From Imbricaverruca yamaguchii (taxonomy: Eukaryota > Arthropoda > Thecostraca > Neoverrucidae): a stretch of DNA of 64,000 nt. The DNA is taken from the NCBI GenBank assembly GCA_034440575.1, contig JAOTOL010001305.1, forward strand, positions 229,001 through 293,000. The letters are read 5' to 3'. Position numbers and translations under genes: made by a program. Below the pieces are notes generated by a model. It was not told the origin of the DNA, searched no databases, and saw nothing but the letters and a program-made list of their open reading frames with translations. How positions within the stretch are numbered: position 1 is the stretch's first letter; each line of letters starts with the position of its first letter. Positions 12,311 to 23,117 of this stretch are shown here, one piece after another.

Positions 12311-13504
12311 CTCAGTTAAAATTATGCTGCTGAACTCGATTGAACTGGCTGAATTCACTGATCGAGTATTGGGGCCAGTGTTCACGCAACAGGCTCTGCG
12401 TAGCATGGCCCCTGGTTTATAAAGCCACTCCAGCAAAAATCTGACTACCCTTTTAAACAAAGTTGCAATCGGGCCCGACGAGCCCACCCACTCCTGTGCT
12501 ATCATATTCCCAATGTGAAATAGACCATAGATCGCTACACTCATTCAGCTATCTCTTTTCGTCCCACTTGACTGAATGTGTTTCGTAAAAAGCAACTAAA
12601 TCGTGTTGCAGGCTTTAACCACCTTTTCATTTTCTACATTTCATCAACATTTTCAGCCTTTGTCGTTTATCATCTATAGATTGAGCGCGAATACCATTTA
12701 TGTTCATAGACTATCATAAATATTGTATGTACGTCAACTAAAGCGTTTATATTATCGTGCTTTTTTCTTCAAACGGTCTACGCCTTAGATTGGGTGCCTG
12801 GACAGCTGGCCGCCTAAGGCGACATCTGGCGAGCCCGGGAGCAGATACGGCCGGGCTCGCCAGCTCCCGGCCGGCCCGCTGCCGCCAGGTGGTGACCTAT
12901 TGCACCCGCCCCCGGGCAGCTCCGCTGGGTAGCAGCCTACTGTGCGTCACATACATGTGCGTCACAGTCATGCGTGCTACATCCAGGATAGCCCAGGGGA
13001 GAAGCAACAAACACCGATAAAAACACAAAAAAACAAACGCCACGACAGAATTTCAGAATTGGTTATAGTTGGTTGATTGTTTGGTCCTAGAGGCGCATCG
13101 ACTGTGTCGGCCATACAGCGCCCATACAGAGCTGGTTGTAGATTAATATCGAGGTGCTTTTATGGGATCCGACGAGCATGATTCTCTCATAATTGGACTT
13201 GGAATACTGACAATCCCTTCCACCTCATTCCATAGAAAAATATCACGATACCAAGGCCAAAAACTGGAGCGGAAACGCCCACGCCAAGGTCTGGGGGTTT
13301 CCAGAAGGTTCAACAGCTGTTCATTGCATAACAATCCATAAATACAGCCATAACAATGGCTATAATTTAATAAACAGTGAATAACTCAAATTGTGACACC
13401 GCAAGTTATTGCTACTGCGAGTTGAGGTCAAAGTTGATGAAAGGATGCAGACGTTTTATCCACCGCGCTTACCGGCTTATCGGGGACGCTGTTAATCAAT
13501 CGTC
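12311..13504. other. No gene recognised; local GC-rich patch
   Basis: The stretch at about 12790-12930 is noticeably GC-rich (GCCCGGGAGC-type words), unlike the AT-rich flanks. It is open in one plus frame for 87 codons without any recognisable domain. A GGGGCCA/TGGCCCC inverted pair lies near 12374-12414. Confidence 0.35.
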
Positions 13505-13575
13505 AGGGGACTAGTCCTCCAGAGACCAGAGCAGGGGACCAGTCTTCCAGAGACCAGAGCAGGGGACCAGTCGTC
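13505..13575. repeat. 28-bp tandem repeat, about 2.5 units
   Basis: Units begin GGGGAC(T/C)AGTC and continue CCAGAGACCAGAGCA. Two are complete and a third is partial, breaking at TCGTCGACGG. It lies just ahead of the 18-bp array. Confidence 0.8.
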
Positions 13576-13638
13576 GACGGAGACGCGCGGCTCAAGGGCA
13601 CCTCACCGCTCCGGCGGCCAGAGCTCTGTTCGTATCCG

Positions 13639-13836
13639 GTCCCTCGCCACCGCTGCGTCCCTCACCACCGCTGCGTCCCTCACCACCGCTGTGTCCCTCA
13701 CCACCGCTGCGTCCCTCACCACCGCTGCGTCCCTCGCCTCCGCTGTGTCCCTCGCCTCCGCTGCGTCCCTCACCACCGCTGCGTCCCTCACCACCGCTGC
13801 GTCCCTCACCACCGCTGTGTCCCTCACCGTCACTGC
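13639..13836. repeat. 18-bp minisatellite, 11 units
   Basis: The unit is GTCCCTCACCACCGCTGC, with variants GTCCCTCGCCTCCGCTGT and a degenerate last unit. The array is exactly 198 bases. The period is a multiple of three, so it is open in several frames on both strands, giving frames of 82 to 134 codons. These are by-products, not genes. Confidence 0.95.
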
Positions 13837-14448
13837 ACCCCGACACGGCCAGTGCCGTCCAACCCGCTGCGCCCCCGACCCCGGCCGGCGACGGACAGGC
13901 GGCCAGGACGTGACCGCCCACCGACCCGGGGCGACCTGACCTCGCACGGGCGGCGCCAGGTCCGAGGCGCAGGCGGACGGACGCCCATCTTGCGTCGCCA
14001 GTGACATTCTCTCGCTTGGTTCAGGCTGTCCACTCGCTGACCATGGGACTCAAAGTTTGTCCTGAAGTAGATCAGTCCTCTCCTTGTGCACACCGTGTAT
14101 AATTTACCGGCCAGCTTTGAGTCTAAAAAAACAGTTGAACGGACTGTTTAACTGGCGTCAGCGATTCAATGTAGACAGGCGTCAAACGAGGTCGCAAGGT
14201 GTATCTGGAATTATGTGCCAGACTCGGTCTCTTCCCGTGCTCCTCATCTTTGATACTGGTCTTGAAAACCCTGTAGATTTCAGTGTGTGCACCTTGCAGT
14301 CTATGTACGGCTTACAAGTCTGTATTGGTGATTTGTACATCCGGAAATTCGTTTCCTCAATATTTGCCCTTTTTGTTGGATGCGGTCATTGTTTTTTTCG
14401 CCTATCGAAGTCTCCACACTTCAATATTACAGTGCTCGTCCTGCTGTT
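13837..14448. other. Flank between minisatellite and DNA transposon
   Basis: GC-rich to about 14000, then ordinary. A 155-codon plus frame (14084-14551) runs into the transposon end and shows no domain. The last eight bases, CTGCTGTT (14441-14448), are the left target-site duplication of the element that follows. Confidence 0.4.
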
Positions 14449-14959
14449 TAGAGCACAACACGGATTAGATATCCGTGCCGGATATCCGTTTGATTCGGAA
14501 AATGGGGCGGATTGGTTAGAGTTTGGCAAATGTAAACGGATATGGGTTTGATAATGGATCGAGTGCCAATTTTTCCCGTGGAAACAAATATTAAACAAAA
14601 CAATCATATTTCCTTTTATTTTACAACTACGGCCTTACATAGCACCATGTAGGGAATCGCTCACGCAGTTTTTTTTATTGTAGAAAACATGCGATGCCAC
14701 TAATCAGCAGTTATATTGTCATACTTATTTATATATGCACCCTTTATGTCAAGATATACAAAAGTAGTCTAAGCTAGATTCATTCCACTGCAGTAGCAAT
14801 TTCCAGTCACCATCAAACTTCCATGCAATCCAGATTAATTAAATCACAATGTTAGGAATGATAAGCAAACGTACTATCTCAGATGACATTCAGCAGCCAA
14901 TCCATCCGCATGCAGCTTTATTTTTACCTAGACACCTAAGTAGATATATACACACCCAT

Positions 14960-15023
14960 CATGTAGGTATATACGGCGCACAATGGTCCCACATGTAGGT
15001 ATATACGGCGCACAATGGTCCCA
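14960..15023. repeat. 32-bp repeat, 2 units (short version of module)
   Basis: Two units start CATGTAGGTATATACGGCGC and end ACAATGGTCCCA. They are flanked on the left by ACACCTAAGTAGATATATAC and on the right by CATGTAGCCTGAGCCAAA. The same flanks surround the 34-unit array downstream, so this is the same module with only two units. Confidence 0.95.
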
Positions 15024-15908
15024 CATGTAGCCTGAGCCAAACGGAACTGCTAACTCACCATCCGATGAAATAATACAGTCATCGAAACAAGGTATGCGTT
15101 ATAATTGCTGTTGTCCAGGAAAGCAATACCATTGTCTTCCCTAGTAGGTTAAAATGAGCTTATCAAATGCTGGAGCTGGTAAGTAAGGAGTGTCACAGAA
15201 AGTGGCGCAAGTGTTGCTCGCAAACGAAACAGGTCGTGGAGGAAAACTCTTCCTGATGTCATCATGGCTTCAGAAGAGGTATAAAATGTACATGAAATTT
15301 TGCAACACACGTGCGTTTGAACTTAACTAACTATGCTCGTATATGTGAGTTTACTTTGATTGGAAATAGTGTGTTCACTGTAAATAGCATTCTGTGTGTA
15401 GTTTTATAGATGCCACTGATAATGCTAACGTACTTCCAAATTTAATTCACATTCATATCACAAATGCATTTACGTCACAAGGGGAGCTATTGTACTGGGT
15501 TTTATTGGTACATTCGATGAGCTATAATTTCGTATTCTAACACTATATATTAGATAACAAAGATTACTTTTACATGTTACTGCGAAATATACGTTCCTTC
15601 TTGTTAAAAACGAGCTAACAGTGTATACAAAACATACATGCCTAATATCGCCAGATATTCGTCGAACTGCACTTCCACATCTAGTTGGCAACGTTTCTAC
15701 CAAATGACGCTGGATACATATTTTCCAAGCATACGAAATGACAGCCTTTTCAGAATCCAGAAATTCAATCGGAAATCACCAATCGCGAAATGGAATATGC
15801 AATTAATGATGTCACAAAATTGTATTTTGTAGGGCGTTACAATGATATTCGCCCTTATTTCCTTTGAAAGCAAAACCAAAACACCTAAGTAGATATATAC
15901 AGACACAT
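15024..15908. other. Spacer between the two repeat modules inside the transposon
   Basis: Bases 15024 to about 15175 match the right flank of the large array (17000-17150). From about 15176 to 15420 this copy holds roughly 245 bases absent from the second copy. Similarity resumes at about 15420-15465 (CCAAATTTAATTCACATTCA). The remainder to 15880 shows no coding signal. Confidence 0.6.
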
Positions 15909-16996
15909 CATGTAGGTATATACGGCGCACAATGGTCCCACATGTAGGTATATACGGCGCACAATGGTCCCACATGTAGGTATATACGGCGCACAATAGT
16001 CCCACATGTAGGTACATACGGCGCACAATGGTCCCACATGCAGGTATATACGGCGCACAATGGTCCCACATGTAGGTACATACGGCGCACAATGGTCCCA
16101 CATGTAGGTACATACGGCGCACAATGGTCCCACATGTAGGCATATACGGCGCACAATGGTCCCACATGTAAGTATATACGGCGCACGATGGTCCCACATT
16201 TAGGTACATACGGCGCACAATGGTCCCACATGTAGGTATATACGGCGCACAATGGTCCCACATGTAGGTACATACGGCGCACAATGGTCCCACATGTAGG
16301 TACATACGGCGCACAATGGTCCCACATGTAGGCATATACGGCGCACAATGGTCCCACATCTAGGTATATACGGCGCACAATGGTCCCACATGTAGGTACA
16401 TACGGCGCACAATGGTCCCACATGTAGGTATATACGGCGCACAATGGTCCCACATGTAGGTATATACGGCGCACAATGGTCCCACATGTAAGTATATACG
16501 GCGCACGATGGTCCCACATTTAGGTATATACGGCGCACAATGGACCCACATGTAGGCATATACGGCGCACAATGGTCCCACATCTAGGTATATACGGCGC
16601 ACAATGGTCCCACATGTAGGTACATACGGCGACCAATGGTCCCACATGTAGGTACATACGGCGCACGATGGTCCCACATTTAGGTATATACGGCGCACAA
16701 TGGACCCACATGTAGGCATATACGGCGCACAATGGTCCCACATCTAGGTATATACGGCGCACAATGGTCCCACATGTAGGTACATACGGCGCACAATGGT
16801 CCCACATGTAGGTACATACGGCGCACAATGGTCCCACATGTAGGTATATACGGCGCACAATGGTCCCACATCTAGGTATATACGGCGCACAATGGTCCCA
16901 CATGTAGGTACATACGGCGCACAATGGTCCCACATGTAGGTACATACGGCGACCAATGGTCCCACATGTAGGTATATACGGAGCACGATGGTCCCA
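15909..16996. repeat. 32-bp minisatellite, exactly 34 units, with higher-order structure
   Basis: The array spans 1,088 bases, which is 34 times 32 with no indel. Units vary at a few fixed positions: GTATATA, GTACATA or GCATATA; CATGTAGG, CATCTAGG or CATTTAGG; CACAATGG, CACGATGG or ACCAATGG. Variant strings recur at 160 bases (16519 and 16679) and at 320 bases (16166 and 16486; 16629 and 16949), showing block duplication of five or ten units. The unit has no stop in any minus frame. Since 32 is not a multiple of three, three long minus frames result (up to 220 codons). These are not genes. Confidence 0.97.
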
Positions 16997-18500
16997 CATG
17001 TAGCCTGAGCCAAATGGAACTGGCAACTCACCATCCAGTGAAATAATCCAGTCATCAAAACAAGGTGTGCGTCATAATTGCTGTTGTCCATGAAAGCAAT
17101 ACCATTGTCTTCCCTAGTACGTTAAAATGAGCTTATCAAATGCTAGAGCTGGTAATGCCAACCTAATCCAAATTTAATTTACATTCATATTACATGCTCT
17201 TGGTGTTACTAGCTTGCTACCTAGCTGAGGTGCTCCTGGGGCTACTTCTACTAATAACTGGTGGTGGCCTGTCTGCAAAAAAGACAAATAAAATGATGCA
17301 ATTAGTTATAGTGAACTGTAGGTATGCAGACAAATGACATGCGTATTGGCATCCTGAGGCATTCCTAAGCTGGCTGTCCTAACTTTTGAATAGTTGGCGA
17401 TAGGAAAGCCCAATGGCAATCGAGCCTGCAACAGTGCGTGTAGCCAAGTAGGATAGGTTGCTGCATACGAAACAGTGGTCGATATTATAAAAAAATGCGG
17501 CAATATATAAAAATGGCTCAATATGGTCAAATTCGAAGCACTCTGAGACAAATCAAACATTATCTTTGCAAGGGATGAGATACGCTACGGAACCCGAATT
17601 GAAATATGATTGTAGCCAGGGTATTTACGATCTGAAACAGAACCCAAATGCAAGCTTCATAGGCAGAAATCGTCTGGGATAATCGATGTCGTGAGTAATG
17701 CAGTGGGCTGGTTAATACACATAATCTCACTACCATTAATTCGCGGCAAGTTGACCAAGTGTGAGGTAGCTCCCACGCGCCTCTTTACATAAGTTGTGCT
17801 TGGATGTCAACTTGAGCTTCAATAAGTGTGCAACTTCCTAACCAGATGTCTAGATAGACAATGCAAAGCGTGTCAACCGCACTGAGCTGAAACAAGCTAC
17901 TTTGGGTTCATATATGTTTTGATGCCTTAAATGCAATGGTTGAAAGTCTTGCAGGATAAATTTATGTTCTAGTGCATTGAGCTTGGTTGCTGCCTACGCT
18001 TACTTTAGACAAGTGACTATTTTGTTTAATATGGTGACACTCTCTTCGATTCGAGCAGGGTGGGTATTTTTAATAATTAACATTGAAGCTCGTGTTGCTA
18101 CATTTATCTTATTTGAATCCTTGGCAGCCGCCCTGTTTTTTGCATGCTTTGTTCATGTGCATGCACCATGAGCTAGCAAAGATTAGAGGACTGCCCAGTC
18201 TGCACTTGTGATCTGAATCGTAATTGTTATGCTTGGTTAGATATCATGCTGCCAATGAAAATTATAATTCACATTTATCACCATCTGTTAATTTAGCTCT
18301 CTTTTATTTGTCTTGTTCGCTAAACGTTTGTATACTACCCAAGGTCTAAATGCCATTGATTACTGCAACCTATCAGGCTTGAACTATTTGGATTTTTGTA
18401 AATTGATTAGATAACGGATGTAAATCTGTATTTGGCACGGATACGGATGCGAATTGGATTGGTTCCTGCAGATATGGATTGGACTGGATTTGAAAATGTA
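16997..18500. other. Right interior of the transposon, no gene
   Basis: Bases 17000-17190 repeat the right flank of the short module at 15024-15175 and 15420-15465. The rest is AT-rich with stops in all frames. From about 18410 the sub-terminal GGAT-rich words begin and lead into the right inverted end. Confidence 0.5.
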
Positions 18501-18614
18501 AATCCGTGATGTGCTCTACTACTCTTCATGACCATGCTCCGAACTCGCTCTGTCAGCCTGCAGATTGTACCTTTATTCCGGCTAGTTTTTAGTGCTCCTT
18601 CCCATGGAGCTCAC

Positions 18615-18855
18615 TCTCGCGTCCCAGTTCTCTTCTCCAAGGCACTGAACATTGCTTCCATGAGAGCAATTGCCTTTGTGGTTCCGATTTCCACAGTGTT
18701 CTGGAACACTTCCAGCGGTTTGCTTTCTGGCCGGCAGGTGTGCCGGTTGTCGTGTGATGCTTTCTTCTTTGCATTTGCGTTTACCTGTGTTGCTTCTCTT
18801 TGCTCTTGTTTTTCATGGCCCTTGCCCGTCTCCAGCACAGACGACTGTCGCTTGC
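18615..18855 (-). CDS. Candidate exon next to the transposon, lysine/glutamate-rich
   Basis: On the minus strand, directly after the (GA)n microsatellite, an open frame reads SSVLETGKGHEKQEQREATQ, then KKKASHDNRHTCRPESK and VEIGTTKAIALMEAMFSAL. It looks like a real hydrophilic protein segment ending in an amphipathic helix. It ends at an acceptable donor (CGAGA then GTGAGC), with a TGA in frame just beyond. A second possible donor, ACAG then GTAAAC, lies inside, so it may be two exons. The 262-codon frame on the opposite strand is mostly SLSLSL encoded by the CT repeat and is less credible. Family not recognised. Confidence 0.27.
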
Positions 18856-18857
18856 AG

Positions 18858-18994
<137 letters not shown>

Positions 18995-19471
18995 TTCTCT
19001 CTCTCTCTGCCTCAGTGCGGTGCAGATCGATTTCTCTGCATCTCCGAACACCAAGTCGATATTTCACGGCGCCCCGTCGGATGCCATCGCGAGTCACCAA
19101 TCCTACCAAACTGGTTTACTGTTACCAGTCACTGATACAAATCTCACGTCTCACTGCCTGACAGAGTTCACTTTGCTATGCCAGCACCCCTGCACTGACT
19201 GGCGGCTGACCGCCCATCACCGCAGCAGGTCACCGCTCACCCGCCGGACATTCGCGAACTCCGTGATAGAGGTCCGACCCAGTCGAAGGTCAGGTCGCGA
19301 TTGCCTTGATCCATGATAATTTATAGTACAGTGGTAACCCTTCTTGCATCTTTGGTGCCTTTCATTGCATCATTCATCCAGTCAATACTTGCGGGGCAGT
19401 TGCGCCAGAGCCAACCGGGATATCACGAGCACATTCTTGACAGAGATGGGCATTTACGTGGAGTTTCCCAC

Positions 19472-19675
19472 TCATGATTGAAGGTTATGTATCATTTGCG
19501 CGACGTTCTTCCAAACAGAGAGGAAAATGGTGCGTAGAGTACACTGTCGCCGAGATCCTAACAATGCTGGTAATGTGTAAATATCCAGTTGCCGGGAAGT
19601 ATACAGGAAAGAGGCTTTCAGTAGCCATTCAGCATATCCCAAGGCAGCAGAAGCCGCATACCACACAGTCCCCAC
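19472..19675 (-). CDS. Candidate terminal exon, unrecognised protein
   Basis: Minus-strand frame after TTTGGGACAG: VGTVWYAASAALGYAEWLL, then YTSRQLDIYTLPALLGS and VWKNVAQMIHNLQS before TGA. It would be phase 0 at its start, matching the phase-0 donor of the stronger exon candidate at 20228-20470. No AATAAA was seen nearby, and the pyrimidine tract before the acceptor is weak. Between 18518 and 20470 all the protein-like stretches are on the minus strand, which is mild support for a single gene. Confidence 0.25.
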   Translation of the reverse strand: MGTVWYAASAALGYAEWLLKASFLYTSRQLDIYTLPALLGSRRQCTLRTIFLSVWKNVAQMIHNLQS

Positions 19676-20227
19676 CTGTCCCAAATCTCGGGGCCAGACT
19701 TTGATCTGTAATTACCTTGTCACCATAACAAATTATATCCATGGGACTATCAAAAGGTCAGTTGTTTTTCATTGCGATGCATCACAGAATGTGGAGACAT
19801 GTGCAATCATGAGGCTGACCTTATTTTTACAAATTCACCAACCTTGAATCAGAGCCACTTTCGATGAAAATGTCATAAAACATGCAGGAAGAACGTTGGA
19901 GACAGCGCATCAAGAAGAATAAGAGGGAAGGAAACAAAAGGTCGTTATTGGTCAGATGCGGTGATAATGCGGACATCGGGGGATCTCCAGTTAAAGGAAG
20001 CAAACAGGTAGGTCTCTGGTGCCATTAAAAAACACTGAACTATGCGTCCGCGACAAGCGCACCAGGATACACACTAGTGTGTGCGCGAAGGAACATTACA
20101 ATTTATGTCGCAATTTATGAGACTCTGTCTTCATAGAATGTGATGCCAAGTGCTTTTCTTAAAGATAGGTTGCTTTCAGATTTCACTTTCATTGCCACTT
20201 ACACTGATACATTGCACATATTGTTAC

Positions 20228-20470
20228 CTTGCGAATAGTCTTTGAAACTATATTCCAGTATTCATCCACCATAGGCGGCGCGCCGACAGCGGCGGCACCC
20301 GCGGCCCGCCTCCGACCGGCAGCCACTGGTGATATGGCCTGCTGCGGAACCATTCCCTGAACACGAATGCGCCCCAACGCCAAAGTTGCAGGCGTATTTT
20401 CATATTTGAAACGATAGGCGATGTGCCTGACATGTTTTCCGCCACCATTGAAATTGAGACCGACAGGTTC
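20228..20470 (-). CDS. Best host-exon candidate: 81-codon phase-0 exon, unrecognised
   Basis: The segment is 243 bases, exactly 81 codons. It is bounded on the minus strand by an acceptor (TTCTTAAACAATATCGCAG, with a branch-point-like TTCTTAAAC) and a strong donor (CGCAAG then GTAACA). The frame is open throughout, while the same frame hits a TAA just upstream of the acceptor. The protein reads EPVGLNFNGGGKHVRHIAYR, FKYENTPATLALGRIRVQG, an Ala/Arg/Gly-rich middle (about residues 50-66) and MVDEYWNIVSKTIRK. GC is raised relative to flanks, as in coding sequence. I do not recognise the family. Possible partners on the same strand are 19472-19675 and 18615-18855. Confidence 0.45.
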
Positions 20471-22351
20471 CTGCGATATTGTTTAAGAACTTTACGCCCA
20501 TGGGCGTTGAATAGAAAGGATGCATCTACAACTGTACTTTTATCCTACACAGTTTTGTCGTGGCAGACCCGATGTTGCTTGGTATTCATCATGACTGCTT
20601 TTGTTTTGTCGTGCGCCGCTCGGTGGCTCTACGGGTTATCTGGACAGCAAATGCAAGCGTTTGACGCGTATCCACCCATGGCAGAACTCCAATAATGCCA
20701 GAAAGCGTTATGTCCAAATGTGAATAATGACTGGGCTAGATATCTATAAAAATCGTCGAGTATGGCATCAAAAGGTAGCTGATTTTATGATCGTTTATTT
20801 TAGACCACTGGAAAATAATCTGCTAATGCATAGCATAGCATAGCTAATAGCATCTGATATGCTATTTAAATTAATGCACTGTGATAATGGAACGCAAATC
20901 CTGGAATTGAGTGCAAAAATGACAGGGTTGACAGGGTTATTGAATAGCTTCATGGAAGTTATTCGATATGATAACAAAATGTAGCACATTCGACTTTGGT
21001 TTAGTTCAGCGCATTGGAAATTGTCAGCACAGCAGATGGAAGCTGTGTGACGCATTTCAGCGGTACAACTAATACCAAACACGATGACATCAGTCTCATC
21101 AATAGGCAGTATTTGAAATACTTTTCGGCGCCGAATATGGCGTCAGCAGCACGAGGTCTATTTGTGAAGAAATAATTGTTAGTTGTTTTCAGACCCTGCC
21201 GAATTGTGTCAATACAGCTACGATAACTTTCGGTGACGTCAGAAATTTATGAGGTTTCTCATTGTCGTGAGACGCTTTTTGATGTGACGAATTACGACAT
21301 CATCAACCTATGGAGACGTTAAAGAGACCCCAATAGATTATAGTTAGGTAATCGTTATTTTGGTGCTATGTTACCAACACCAGTGTACTTTCAGCATGCT
21401 TCTTAACTGACCTTCGAACCTGGACAAGAAAGTACATACCATGCTACGCATGTCACGCTTTCTGACGCAAATAATTATAGAGCGACGCACCAAATACCAA
21501 AATTTTTTTTAGCATGAAGTGCTGCACATTTCACTTACATGATCACTTAATTTACAGCTCGTCCTTGAGGTATAAATTAAGAAGTAGCTGCAGATGACCA
21601 AAAATGCATCTTGAGAATAATAGGAGAAACCTGGTGTTCCTCTGCCCTTATAACATGGCACATGTGACGTTTCGTCATACGACGCCGGCTGGGTTACCAT
21701 TTCGCACTGTGGCGCTGATAGAAGAAGCCAACGAAGAAAATGCAATCCTGCATCCACTAAGCAGGTGCAGCTTAGCGCATGGCGATAGTACTTAATTGAG
21801 CAGAACCATCTCACATTAATATATAATTTTCAAATCAAGTAGGGCGCCGCTCCACATCCGCGTCTACGGGTGCACGGGTGTTCTCGCCGAGAGAGGAACG
21901 CAGCGCATAGGTCATGCGAATACAAGTAATTGTATTCATCGGAACTCCATCCAAAATAGGATCTCAAAACTCTACGTTCGCTCTTCCTCTAATACTATTT
22001 TTCCAAGGTGGGCTTGTGTCAATGCGACAATTAAAATAATCGTCTATATTTAAATAAAATAAAATATTGTACCCATCACTTAAGGCGATATGAAACGTGG
22101 CTGTCAAGTCGTTCCCAGCAATCTCCATCACCTAAAGAAAGCCCGCATGGTCGTTTCTCGCCTGCAGCGTGATAAATACAGCTGACACGTCCAGCGAGAT
22201 ATGTGTTTCGCTGACTCTGGTTCCGCTACGTTAAACAAACATCGACGGAGTGCGTTGAAAGGACGAATATTTGCCACACAACGCGCTGAAAACTTTGATT
22301 GAATAACATTGAGTAGCAGTCGCTTTATTTTTTTTCACATCCTAGCGATTC
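20471..22351. other. No gene firmly recognised
   Basis: Short pentamer repeats (GCATA) near 20827-20845 and a short TGACAGGGT duplication near 20920-20938. A plus-strand stretch at 21640-21766 is protein-like (AHVTFRHTTPAGLPFRTVAL) and ends at a possible donor, AAGCAG then GTGCAG. Its start lacks a good acceptor, so I do not call it. Confidence 0.35.
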
Positions 22352-23060
22352 CTAAAAGGTGGGATGTGATTTCGTGCGCGATGGCAAGCAGCTATTCTGG
22401 GGGTGAAACTCACAAACCTTCTTAACGAGCTTTAGCTGCGATTGCGTAGTTCGATCCCATGCTGGTATATGATATGAAATGTGCGTGAATATATAGGCTT
22501 GGACGAAATGTTGCAGTGCTTTGGAGGTGAAGTGATACCGCGACCCATTCAGGACTGTGAATACCTCAAAACATTTGTATTCAGCCATCGACATTTAAAA
22601 CTCCCAAGATATGAATAAATTAAGTGTGCCGACAAGTACTTTTAAAGTTTTGTGTGGTCATATATCCTTGCTTGGTGTAAAAGTAAATATGAAGTTTTGT
22701 AGCTTCCTGATCCCTGGCATACCTTCATGGTTAAATTCTCGTAAAACCAGTTTCTCCTGCAATAGTTTTAGTGCGTTCATTTACAACCAGTTTTGCAGGG
22801 AAGAAAATTTTCTTTTTTTCAGTCAAAGTTTGAGGCTCGTAATATTGTCATGATCAGTGAAGGGTCTCATCTAAACTTTGGGTGTCATCTGCATATGAGA
22901 TATTTGAAATCGGACAAAGCTGCATAATATGGTTCACGAATCTAAAAGTGAAATGCACTATTCCGAAGTGTTGAAATAAGTTGTGCTCATTTCTAAGGTA
23001 TCTACACTTCTGCTGAAATTGGAGGCAGTAAGACATAAGCCTGCTCGGGCTGCCAGTAAA
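22352..23060 (-). pseudogene. Non-LTR reverse transcriptase fragment, heavily decayed
   Basis: Read downwards on the minus strand: at about 22890 the RT active-site block appears as FVNHIMQLCPISNISYADDT, with YADD intact. A stop-ridden stretch follows. At about 22420-22560 comes the thumb block, with TSKALQHFVQAYIFTHISYH and PAWDRTTQSQLKLVKKV, which corresponds to the family's 'I..HI.Y....W......L..VQ' motif. The distance between blocks fits an RT. Multiple stops and frame changes make it non-functional. It is of the broad L2/CR1/Jockey-like type; clade not assigned. No element ends are visible. Confidence 0.6.
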
Positions 23061-23117
23061 GCTCAATTGCGGTCGGCCGCCAAATTTAACGTCACAGCAT
23101 ATTGTATCTGGGGTCAT

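Larger units (their letters stand above)
14449..18518. mobile_element. Non-autonomous DNA transposon, hAT-like, 4,070 bp, carrying a large minisatellite
   Basis: The left end reads TAGAGCACAACACGGATT. The right end read inward (minus strand from 18518) is TAGAGCACATCACGGATT, one mismatch in 18. The flanking octamers CTGCTGTT (14441-14448) and CTACTCTT (18519-18526) agree at 6 of 8 bases, as expected for a mutated 8-bp target duplication. Sub-terminal GGATATCCG and GGATACGGATGCG motifs occur at both ends. Eight-bp duplications and TAG/CAG-type short inverted ends are typical of the hAT superfamily. I found no transposase frame, so the element would depend on proteins supplied elsewhere. Inside lie two versions of one module carrying 2 and 34 copies of a 32-bp unit. 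An alternative, less likely, is coincidental inverted repeats around unrelated sequence. A diverged relative of the left end lies at 62243-62760. Confidence 0.65.

Noticed and set aside
13592..14007. ORFs of 109 and 134 codons on the minus strand
   Set aside because: Translation of the 18-bp minisatellite (GGEGRS and VVRDAA-type repeats).
14084..14551. 155-codon plus ORF
   Set aside because: It runs across the left end of the DNA transposon and shows no domain or coding bias.
15909..16996. CRISPR-like array (34 regular 32-bp repeats)
   Set aside because: Units are directly adjacent with no spacers, there are no cas genes, and the DNA is eukaryotic. It is a minisatellite.
15697..17091. Minus-strand ORFs of 115-220 codons (MWDHCAPY repeats)
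   Set aside because: They arise only because the 32-bp unit lacks stops in all minus frames; three overlapping frames cannot all be genes.
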